The notes under the pieces: model-generated
The model's input: only the letters and a program-made list of their open reading frames with translations
Databases searched by the model: none
Told to the model about the DNA's origin: nothing
DNA from: Halosegnis rubeus
GTDB lineage: Archaea > Halobacteriota > Halobacteria > Halobacteriales > Haloarculaceae
Direction: 5' to 3'
Assembly (NCBI RefSeq): GCF_009184545.1
Contig: NZ_QJOW01000006.1
Coordinates: 62,001-126,000, forward strand
Length of the DNA: 64,000 nt
Position numbers and translations under genes: made by a program
Shown here: one piece after another, positions 8,723-16,897 of the stretch
Position numbering within the stretch: the first letter of the stretch is position 1
Layout of the letters: every line of letters starts with the position of its first letter

Positions 8723-10480
8723 ATGGACGATGAGGACCTCGTGTCGGTCGAGGTCACGCACGAACCGCCAGAGGACCTCCTCAAGCGACTCGGCGATGAG
8801 CAACCAACCCCGTCAGCCCATTGGGCCAGCCTGACTGCTACTCGCCTCCAACACGGGAAGGCATCTAAGGAGCTCCGATCACTGACGACCGTCGATGAGG
8901 AGGAAGTAAAACTGCTAGAACACCAGGTAGACGCCGCCTACCGGGCACTTTTCGATATGAACGGGAAGGCTCTCCTAGCGGACGAGGTGGGTCTCGGCAA
9001 GACGATCGAAGTCGGGATGATCCTCAAAGAGATGCATTTCCGAGACACTGACGATTCAGTCCTCATCCTGACCCCGGCACAACTCGCCAAGCAGTGGCAG
9101 GGTGAAATGCTGGAGAAGTTTGGGCTGGAGTTTATGTGCAACTACGACGACGAGTTCGAGGGGTTCGACGCCCACGATCACATCATCGCCAGCATCGACA
9201 CGGCAAAGAGCGATCGGCATCGAGCGACCGTTCTAGCCCGCGATTGGGACGTGCTAGTCCTCGACGAAGCCCACTACGTCAAAAACGAAGATACCGATCG
9301 CTACGACCTGATCGAGCGTATCTCGTACGACTACGCCTTCTTCCTCACTGCCACACCGATCCAAAACGATCTTACAGACCTCTACAACATCGTCACCCTC
9401 CTCCGACCGGGGCTGTTCGGCTCCCGGGAAGTGTTCCATCGCTACTTCATCAACAGCGATCAGGAGACGCTGGTCAACCGGAACGAGCTACAAGAGCGTC
9501 TCCAGCAAGTGATGATTCGAAACCGGCGCGAAGAGACAGATATCGACTTCACGGAGCGCCATGTCGATACCCGGACCTTCGAGCCGAGCCAAGCGGAACG
9601 CGAGCTCTATGAGGCCGTCTCCGAATACGTCACAGGTGCCTATAGCCGGGACCAAGGACAAAAACTCGTCCTGATGCTCCTCCAGAAGGAGGTCGTCTCC
9701 AGCCCAGCAGCGCTCCGGAAAACAATCGAGAAGCGCCTCTACGAACAAGGAGAACTCACTCATAAAGATGAGTTAGAGACGATCCTCGATAAGATAGACG
9801 CGATTGAGACGGTCACGAAACAGGAGCGGCTGTTGGATATCGTTGAGGAAGCCCGCGAGCAGGTAGAGATGGGGCGGGTCATCGTCTTTACACAGTTCCG
9901 TGCCACCCAAGACCAGCTACTGGAGCGCCTCGCCCAAGAAGGCTACGCGACTCACGCGTTCCATGGCGGCCACTCGAGCCAAGAAAAAGAGGAGATCGTT
10001 ACGGAGTTCCAAGAACACGGTGGGGTTCTCGTTTCGACGGACGCGATGAACGAAGGACGAAACCTCCAGTTTTGTAATATTATGGTCAATTACGACCTCC
10101 CCTGGAACCCAATGAAGGTCGAACAACGGATTGGGCGTATTCATCGGATCGGGCAGAAGCGTGCAGTCTACGTATTTAATATGGCGCTTGAGGACACTAT
10201 CGAGGAATACGTGCTTGATCGGCTCTACCACAAGATCGATCTCTTCCAACAATCGGTCGGTGAGCTGAGTTCAATCCTTACCAGGCTCGAGGACTCTGGC
10301 ACGAGCTTCGAGGACGAAATTTTCGAACGGTTAGTCAGTGCTGGCTCAGAGGTCGATCTGGAGAACGATTTCGACGCCATGGCTGTCGACCTGCAGGAAC
10401 AGCGAGAGCTGGCACAAAAGGTCGAGGAATTCAACAGCGGCGTATTCCAAGGGTTCGACCTGGGGGCCGACGATGAGTGA
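8723..10480 (+). CDS. SNF2/RapA-type helicase-like ATPase
   Basis: 585 residues with a complete SF2 SNF2 core: Walker A DEVGLGKT (87-94), motif II DEAH (181-184), motif III LTATPIQNDL (about 208-217), LRPGLFG after it, and motif VI QRIGRIHRIGQK (about 464-475). It lacks the large extra domains of RapA. Such motors translocate on double-stranded DNA; in DISARM-like systems they pair with a methylase. The last 8 bases overlap the next gene (ATGAGTGA), so the two are co-translated. The spacer from the methylase is 73 bp with a possible TATA (TACATAAC) of its own. Confidence 0.85.
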   Translation: MDDEDLVSVEVTHEPPEDLLKRLGDEQPTPSAHWASLTATRLQHGKASKELRSLTTVDEEEVKLLEHQVDAAYRALFDMNGKALLADEVGLGKTIEVGMILKEMHFRDTDDSVLILTPAQLAKQWQGEMLEKFGLEFMCNYDDEFEGFDAHDHIIASIDTAKSDRHRATVLARDWDVLVLDEAHYVKNEDTDRYDLIERISYDYAFFLTATPIQNDLTDLYNIVTLLRPGLFGSREVFHRYFINSDQETLVNRNELQERLQQVMIRNRREETDIDFTERHVDTRTFEPSQAERELYEAVSEYVTGAYSRDQGQKLVLMLLQKEVVSSPAALRKTIEKRLYEQGELTHKDELETILDKIDAIETVTKQERLLDIVEEAREQVEMGRVIVFTQFRATQDQLLERLAQEGYATHAFHGGHSSQEKEEIVTEFQEHGGVLVSTDAMNEGRNLQFCNIMVNYDLPWNPMKVEQRIGRIHRIGQKRAVYVFNMALEDTIEEYVLDRLYHKIDLFQQSVGELSSILTRLEDSGTSFEDEIFERLVSAGSEVDLENDFDAMAVDLQEQRELAQKVEEFNSGVFQGFDLGADDE

Positions 10481-11633
10481 CGCGTCTTTATCCGTCACGC
10501 AAGCCCGTGTTGAGCGGTTTGCCAAGACATATCTCGAAATGTCCGGATGTTCAGTGCAGGAGCGGGACGACGAACTCGTCGTCACCGTTCCGGAAACCGC
10601 AACCACAGACTTGTTGAATACGGGAACGACGACTATTGTGTGTTCCAGCGATCCAGAGCGTATCGGTAACGAATTAGCTCTCCACCCCGAAAGCGAGACG
10701 TTTCAGGGGCTGCTGCGGGAAGCAGCTGATCAGGCCCCAATTGGCCGTGTTGAGCTGATGGATGCGGATACCGAGATTCAGCTTCCTGACTGGCTTGTCG
10801 AGAGCGAGGTGTCCGTTGCTAGCACGCAATTCATGCCGTACTACGATCGGACCGCGGTCGTCGGACTATTCCGTATCGGCATCGAGACTGTCAGTGAGTA
10901 CCAGACAGCTGTCCTTCGTACCGGTGCCGTCGATGCGAACTCCATGGGGGAGCTACCAGCGCTCACGGACCGGCTGCTCGCCCATTCGACACCTGATTCG
11001 GCGCCCATTGAAGCCACTGCAACGACTCTCAACGAGAGCACTGCCCGGGAGGCAATCGATACCATAGGCGAAGTCATCATCAAGCAGGTCCAACCAACGA
11101 TTGCGGAGATCCAAGAGGGTGCAACTCGCGCTGCTGGTGCAGAGTTAGACGAGTATCGACAGCTGCAGGACCAACGCATTGAGGAACTCGAAGCAGAGAT
11201 CTCAGCTGTATCTAATAACATCGAGAAACTCAGTGCAACCATCGAAGAGACTGAAAGTCAAGCTGAGCGGCTGGAAACGCTACAGGAACGCAAGGATTTG
11301 AAATCAAAACGTGAGGAGTTACAGAATGAGTTAGCCGAGCTGACGGAGGCCCGTTCAGCTGGATTTCCTCAAAAACGTCAAGAGGTCAGTAATAGGCACA
11401 GTCTTGAGGTAGTAGTTGAGCCACTGATTATGACCGAACTCCAGTATGAACAGGGAGAACTCGAGGTGACGGTCGTTGACTCCACTACTCAAACTTCTGT
11501 TCGTGTCGGCTACGGGAACGGCATCGGTGTGACCGAATCACTGGCCTGTGAGCGCTGCGGATCAACTCTTTCAGGTGAAAATCCCCTCCGGCTCGACGGC
11601 CAAGCGACTTGCTGCACGTCCTGTCGAAAATAG
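10473..11633 (+). CDS. coiled-coil/zinc-ribbon partner of the SNF2 protein
   Basis: 386 residues starting at the ATG embedded in the stop of the helicase gene. The N-terminal 200 residues form an unrecognised mixed domain. Residues of about 210-310 are a long coiled coil (IEELEAEISAVSNNIEKL and heptads after it). The C-terminus ends in a zinc ribbon, CERCG then CTSCRK. The 8-base overlap makes an obligatory partner of the helicase likely. I infer an adaptor or DNA-sensing arm; no enzymatic motif is seen. Confidence 0.6.
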   Translation: MSDASLSVTQARVERFAKTYLEMSGCSVQERDDELVVTVPETATTDLLNTGTTTIVCSSDPERIGNELALHPESETFQGLLREAADQAPIGRVELMDADTEIQLPDWLVESEVSVASTQFMPYYDRTAVVGLFRIGIETVSEYQTAVLRTGAVDANSMGELPALTDRLLAHSTPDSAPIEATATTLNESTAREAIDTIGEVIIKQVQPTIAEIQEGATRAAGAELDEYRQLQDQRIEELEAEISAVSNNIEKLSATIEETESQAERLETLQERKDLKSKREELQNELAELTEARSAGFPQKRQEVSNRHSLEVVVEPLIMTELQYEQGELEVTVVDSTTQTSVRVGYGNGIGVTESLACERCGSTLSGENPLRLDGQATCCTSCRK

Positions 11634-11832
11634 AGCTTCGGAGTCACTGAAAACACGATCCTCGGACCAACTGCTCCGAAATCCAATCAGGCCACGATTC
11701 ATTGCCGGGCTACTGTAGCATACTGAGTTCAATAGCGAGATCAGGACGCTTTATTTTTGCGAGGGGCACTAAAGTTGGTAATACGCTAGCCGGTCACCCC
11801 AACATTGGGGGAGGACAATAGTGATATTGCCC

Positions 11833-14535
11833 TCAGTAAGAGGTCCTCGTCTTCATTACAGCAGAGTCCCGCTGCCAGTCGCTGCTTGAGAACTCCAATT
11901 TGAAGGTCCCAGCACCGCGTGCCGTTTCTGCATCTGCATACCGGACGGTGGGATCAGTCGACAGAACTTCGGTCACTCGGTACACTCGGTATCGGTCTGA
12001 CTCAGCTTCGAGCAGTTGCGTTTGCGTAGTATTCAGATTGAAATCCTGTTTTGACTCTGCAGTTGATTTGACTTCAATGATTTGTCCATCGGGGTCGCCG
12101 ACAGACCCGACATCTAAATCCCGACCGATTTTCGCCTGCCTCACGTCAACGCCTTGCTTCGCCTCCAGTTGCAACTTCACGAAGAGCTCACCCAGCGCCC
12201 CGATGGTGTGTTTCTTTCCGAGCATCGAGTCGACCCCGTGTTCTCGAAGAAACGGTCTCCAATCCTCGATGTCGAGTTCGTCGAATGCTTCCAGGTACCG
12301 TTCGCTAACGTACCGGGGACCAGTTCTGAGGGCATCGGCACCTGCTTCGGCGAAGATGCCGAGATTTCCAGTCACAGTCTCTGTCGTAAACCAAGGTGCA
12401 GCTTGGAGATCTTGACACACGGCATCTGTCTCATCAGCCACATTCGGCTCGTAGGCTTCACCGAGAAGAAGCCGAGACGGTGAAAGCCAGGAGCCATTCT
12501 CAGTTTGTAGTCGGAGAGTTGGCGTGTGTTCACCGACCTCCCACTCACCATCACTCGATGCTCGGCAGAGCATTGCCGCTACGAGGATTCGATCATTCGC
12601 CGAGAGAGTGTCCCAATCGACGGTCTGGAGCCATTCTTCGATCAGCGCTCCTTCGGTCAATTCTTCCACGTTGTTGCCATCCAGCACCGACCGAATCTCC
12701 TCATTGTCAGCAAGGTCATTATCTACGATATTAAGGGAAGACCTGACTTCCTGTAGCGGGTTCGCAGTTTCGAACTCACCCAAGTCAAGCTCAGCAGGCG
12801 GAAGGTAGACCTGTTCCACATCATCAGTTCCTACAACTCTTCCGTCTTCAAGGGGAATACCAGTCGAACTGAGGGTCCTAGATTGCTTCCAGGGATTTTT
12901 CGTCGAGATACTGTTATAGATTTCTTCGAACGTATCTTTTCGAGTGTCACTGGTGAGTTCTTCAAGAGGATAGGTTACATCGTGATTCTGTAGGAAGTCG
13001 TGAATTCCGAGTGAGCTTCCGTTAGCAATCGTCTGAAGGATCTCCTCGTGTTCCTCGTGAACAGGACGGTCAGCACCCGATTCCTCTACTTGATCAGCGT
13101 CGAAAGCTTCGCGAATGTGTTCGTCAACCACCTGGCAGTCGTCAAGTTTGATTCGCTGACCCGTCTGATCCCGGACCAATTTCGAGTTCTCGACATACTC
13201 GTGGATTTTGTCGACAATTTCCGTGGTTACGAACGTGTCTCCTTGACCCTCCGGTACGAAGACGCCCAGGTCGGTCCACCAGGAGTCGTGACCAGCAACG
13301 ACATCGAGGACATCCTTCGCACACTCAACTACGCCCTGCGCGATTTGACGGTTCCATGGAAGCTCCTGCTTGATGGTTTGTCGGTCAGCAGGTGTGAGGA
13401 AGTCCGCATGAACGAGAAAGTCGAAGTCAGTCTCGAGTTCTTTGAGAGGGAGATAGCTGAATACGCCGGTATGCAGTGTCCCGCTCTCTGGCCGAGCGAA
13501 GCCACCATCTTCGTCTACGATACATGCGATGAACACCTCACGATAGTCCACACCTCCTCGCATATACTGCTCAGTCTTCGGATCTTCCTGAATGCTATCC
13601 GGCACCTCCCAAAGATGTTTGAACAGTACCCACGTATCCGCCTCAGTCGTGCCATTCACTAACGACTCATCGAGCTCTACAACTTCGATAGGATCAAACT
13701 GCGCGTCTGCCTCGTCTCTGAGCGTTTCCTGCTTTGAACTGGGAAACCCCTGTTTCGCTCTCTCAACGGAGGAGGCTAATCCATCATCATGAACCTCGTC
13801 TGTCCGACTAATACGCCTTGAGCTGTCCGAGTAATTATCATCGATAGATAACTTACGAACGTCCTTCAAGAAGAGAAACACACGTCGGTCGATGTTCTCG
13901 CTCCGGAGAGGTTCAAAGAGTTCATCATCGGAAAGCAGTTGTTGGCCCCATTCATCCAGCCTGACAACAAACCGGGTAGTATACTCGGTTCCGTCAATCT
14001 TCGTAGGAACATCTGTCTCCTCCGTAGGCTTACAACTCCAGGGGACAACTCTCCAAGGAATATCATCACCGTGCTCTTCCGCCCGTTCTCTATCGAACGA
14101 GAAGTGGAATTGACCGGAGTGAACCTCAACGGATTGACTGATCTCAAAGATTGATTTGAACCCCACCCCGATGAAACCGATGTGATCACGAGGATGCTTC
14201 GGTGAGACGCCAGCGGCACACAGTCCAGTTACGTCGTCCTTGACGTCACCGGAGCCTCCATCCTGGCCCGCGAGTGCACTATCGGTAAACTCACGACCGT
14301 CGTTGAGAATTTCTAAGCACCAGTCTCCGTTGATCTTTCGGATTTGGAAACGGACAGCACTGGCACCCTCATCGTCTGCATTCTGGATGAATTCGAGTGG
14401 GAAATACGTTGAGGCGAAGTTCATCTGGACGACATTCGAGTGCCCGTGGAGACTCGTCCTCACCAGATCCGGAGAATCAGTCAAATATTGCTCTCGAATG
14501 CTCCGTACTAATTCGTCTGGATTGCTGGCATCCAT
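11833..14535 (-). CDS. sacsin-like GHKL ATPase with C-terminal DUF3883 nuclease-like domain
   Basis: 900 residues. The N-terminus is an Hsp90/sacsin-type GHKL ATP-binding fold: N-box EFIQNADDEGASAVRF (about 48-63), a 'LEILNDG' strand and the G-box GFIGVGFKS. The C-terminal about 100 residues are DUF3883: GRDLDVGS then QIIEVKST, a PD-(D/E)XK-like core with D, E and K in place. The centre has no familiar domain. GHKL-DUF3883 proteins occur repeatedly in prokaryotic defence islands. It is a single gene, convergent with the helicase cluster and divergent from the 310-residue gene at 14603. It probably acts as a stand-alone ATP-gated nuclease, but this is inferred. Confidence 0.8.
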   Translation of the reverse strand: MDASNPDELVRSIREQYLTDSPDLVRTSLHGHSNVVQMNFASTYFPLEFIQNADDEGASAVRFQIRKINGDWCLEILNDGREFTDSALAGQDGGSGDVKDDVTGLCAAGVSPKHPRDHIGFIGVGFKSIFEISQSVEVHSGQFHFSFDRERAEEHGDDIPWRVVPWSCKPTEETDVPTKIDGTEYTTRFVVRLDEWGQQLLSDDELFEPLRSENIDRRVFLFLKDVRKLSIDDNYSDSSRRISRTDEVHDDGLASSVERAKQGFPSSKQETLRDEADAQFDPIEVVELDESLVNGTTEADTWVLFKHLWEVPDSIQEDPKTEQYMRGGVDYREVFIACIVDEDGGFARPESGTLHTGVFSYLPLKELETDFDFLVHADFLTPADRQTIKQELPWNRQIAQGVVECAKDVLDVVAGHDSWWTDLGVFVPEGQGDTFVTTEIVDKIHEYVENSKLVRDQTGQRIKLDDCQVVDEHIREAFDADQVEESGADRPVHEEHEEILQTIANGSSLGIHDFLQNHDVTYPLEELTSDTRKDTFEEIYNSISTKNPWKQSRTLSSTGIPLEDGRVVGTDDVEQVYLPPAELDLGEFETANPLQEVRSSLNIVDNDLADNEEIRSVLDGNNVEELTEGALIEEWLQTVDWDTLSANDRILVAAMLCRASSDGEWEVGEHTPTLRLQTENGSWLSPSRLLLGEAYEPNVADETDAVCQDLQAAPWFTTETVTGNLGIFAEAGADALRTGPRYVSERYLEAFDELDIEDWRPFLREHGVDSMLGKKHTIGALGELFVKLQLEAKQGVDVRQAKIGRDLDVGSVGDPDGQIIEVKSTAESKQDFNLNTTQTQLLEAESDRYRVYRVTEVLSTDPTVRYADAETARGAGTFKLEFSSSDWQRDSAVMKTRTSY

Positions 14536-14602
14536 CTATTGGTGGTAAATCAGATGTTCTTAACATATAACTTCCAACGGCCACACCACGACTGGTAGTA
14601 AC
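14536..14602. promoter_or_regulatory. divergent promoter region
   Basis: The 67-bp spacer between two start codons holds AACATATAAC (about 14562-14571). It lies about 30 nt upstream of the minus-strand ATG at 14535 and is a plausible TATA box for the GHKL gene. No clear separate box for the plus gene is visible. Confidence 0.45.
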
Positions 14603-15535
14603 GTGTCTGATTCAGATATGTACCTCCCTATTGACCCTACTCAGAACGAAGCCTCACCGCAAGACCTCATCCAGAGTTTGCCGACCCGAGCCGCTCGCCG
14701 GCGTGTCCTCCAGGCAGCCGAGATCTCTATCGATGTCGATGACAAGAATTTCGAGAGTTTCCTCAACGAGCTATCCGAGGTCGAACTTCGGCGAGCCGCT
14801 TCCGAACTCAGATTCGCCGGCGAACCCACGGTCTATTACTATCGGGTCAACCACCTCCATCAACTCTCCCCCGACGACGCCCTCGGACGAAGCAATAACG
14901 AGAGTTCTTCTGGAGCATACGGCCCAGATGTCGAGACAGCAATCAGGGACCACGACCGTATCTACGTCGTCTGCCAAGTGCCGGAAACCGGATCACAAAC
15001 ACAACTCACACTCTCCTCTGACGACCGGGAAACGACCGTCGCAACGTTCAAACCGAGGACACAGCTCCTCGCCGTTCGGGCTTCCGACGACGGTACCGCA
15101 GACGCGTCACTACAGGCAGTGCTGAGTTATCTTGGCCTGGATGATGCAACCCGAATTTCCTTCCTCGATAACGGGTTTCGGGGTCGGTTCGAGGATGCCT
15201 GCGTTGATGGATATTCGACGCTTCGACTGAGGAATACGAACCCACGAGACAGCTCGCGGGAGATCGAGGTTCGGTCAAAGGATCCGGAGGCTAAGAACGT
15301 AGCCAACGTCCGTACCGACGTGATCGTCGAGGACCTACTCCAGCGTGGTGACACGGAACTCAACGCGGCAACGGGACTCGTCACCGTCCCGACTGACGTC
15401 CGCTCGATGGAACACGGCGAACCGCTGCATCCGCGAGTAACAATTGGATTTCCGGATGGATGGGTGGCCTTCGAACAGTTTGTACCTGAGCAGATCCTGA
15501 TCGAGTTCGATGATTTGGTGCGAGATTCGCTCTGA
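14603..15535 (+). CDS. hypothetical protein, 310 aa, next to the GHKL-DUF3883 gene
   Basis: The start may be GTG 14603 or ATG 14618 (MYLPIDPTQ). The first 95 residues look helical (DLIQSLPTRAARRRVLQAAEI). The rest is rich in predicted strands, with repeated short acidic loops. No catalytic motif, signal or membrane segment is seen. It is divergently paired with the GHKL gene and placed between two restriction modules, so a defence accessory role is possible but unsupported by motifs. Confidence 0.65.
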   Translation: MSDSDMYLPIDPTQNEASPQDLIQSLPTRAARRRVLQAAEISIDVDDKNFESFLNELSEVELRRAASELRFAGEPTVYYYRVNHLHQLSPDDALGRSNNESSSGAYGPDVETAIRDHDRIYVVCQVPETGSQTQLTLSSDDRETTVATFKPRTQLLAVRASDDGTADASLQAVLSYLGLDDATRISFLDNGFRGRFEDACVDGYSTLRLRNTNPRDSSREIEVRSKDPEAKNVANVRTDVIVEDLLQRGDTELNAATGLVTVPTDVRSMEHGEPLHPRVTIGFPDGWVAFEQFVPEQILIEFDDLVRDSL

Positions 15536-15694
15536 GAGCGATTCAAGATCAGGTCTTTGCTACACGCAATAGGACTCTAGTTCGGTTTGACTCTCCTGAA
15601 CAAAGCTCAAGCCAGAAGCTCGTGAGGTCCGCGGCTACACCTCCGATCAAAAGGGAATCCGGTTCGAGAGCTCACGACTCCTCTCTCCGTGTTG

Positions 15695-16897
15695 TCAACC
15701 CAGGGTCCGGGATAGAAAAGCGAAAAATCGCTCAGCGTTTTCTCGACCGAATTCACCAACATCTGTAGTATTCACCCCGGTCGGTAGCTCCAACATCGCT
15801 AAACTATACCCGTTCTTCACGGAGTAGTCATTCTCGACAGCACCATCGTTGTCTGGATAGACCAGCACACCTGGCGCATCATAGGCAGTCTGGTACGCTA
15901 CGACCTGATAGACGTCGTTATTCTTGACTTGGGTCTTCCACTTGGCGTCTCCGACCAATACTGGCTCACCGTGGCGTTTGACTACGAAATCAGGTCGCAT
16001 ACGAATCGACGGATTTCCTCTGAGTAGATTGTCGGTTCGAGCCTGACCTTCTACGCTCCAGCCATCTCGTCCGTCCACGGTTTCGCGTGCTGTTCTCTCT
16101 ACTACCTTTTCGAACACGTCGTTCATTCCGATCAACAGGGAGTACGATGCACCCTCACCGGCGACGATGTCTTCGATGTAGATGTGTTTCAGCACGAGGC
16201 GAGACAAGGCCAGAACCTTCTCATAGTAATCAGTAAGGCGAGTCAGTTCGATCCGTTCGGCTTCCTCGATCGAAACTTCGCGGAGCGTCACTCGTCGTCT
16301 GAGCCGCGATTGGTATTCGCGTAGTTCGCCAGCGATCTCGGTGCTATCCACCAGCGACGACAGCGTGTTCGCAACACAGAGAATCGCCTGGTTTAGCGTG
16401 GTATCGTAGGTGAATTCATCGTAATCGCACTCGAAATCCGTCTTACCGGGACCGCCTGCGAGCTGTCTCTGAACGTTCAATCTGCCCCGGAGATACTCTT
16501 CTGTTCCTTCTACATCGACGTACTCTCTCCTAAGGCCCTGAGACAGAACTGCTTCCAGTTCTTCGAGAAACAGGGCTGCTACCGTGTCCACAAAATTCGT
16601 CCCGCTTTCGAGTTGCGTTTCGTGTGAGAGGTGGGTTGGTTCTGTCCCGTTTGCGTATCGTAGCAGCGTGACTAGGTTCGGCTCCCCGATTTTCGGTTGT
16701 ATCTCAATAGTGGGTCCATCGGGGAGGGCAACGACTCCGACTCGATGATCCGTGTGCAGTACGACCTGTTTGCCTCGTCTGTACTCCACTCGTAACCCGT
16801 CGACCTGTGATTCGATCATCTCGATATCGTCATCGGACAGGTCGATTGGGTCTGATTCGTCGTACTCGGACAGTTCTATCAGGTCAGCCGTTGTCAC
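15695..16897 (-). CDS. mcrC: McrC nuclease subunit (module 2)
   Basis: 400 residues, of the usual McrC length. Seen: an N-terminal strand-rich region, GRLNVQRQL (about 148-156), DYDEFTYDTTLNQAIL, and the C-terminal PD-(D/E)XK core RPDFVV / LVGDAKWK / YQVVAYQTAY (about 300-345). It cleaves DNA when recruited by McrB. Its ATG overlaps the McrB stop by 4 bases. It is closer to canonical McrC than module 1. Confidence 0.92.
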   Translation of the reverse strand: MTTADLIELSEYDESDPIDLSDDDIEMIESQVDGLRVEYRRGKQVVLHTDHRVGVVALPDGPTIEIQPKIGEPNLVTLLRYANGTEPTHLSHETQLESGTNFVDTVAALFLEELEAVLSQGLRREYVDVEGTEEYLRGRLNVQRQLAGGPGKTDFECDYDEFTYDTTLNQAILCVANTLSSLVDSTEIAGELREYQSRLRRRVTLREVSIEEAERIELTRLTDYYEKVLALSRLVLKHIYIEDIVAGEGASYSLLIGMNDVFEKVVERTARETVDGRDGWSVEGQARTDNLLRGNPSIRMRPDFVVKRHGEPVLVGDAKWKTQVKNNDVYQVVAYQTAYDAPGVLVYPDNDGAVENDYSVKNGYSLAMLELPTGVNTTDVGEFGRENAERFFAFLSRTLG

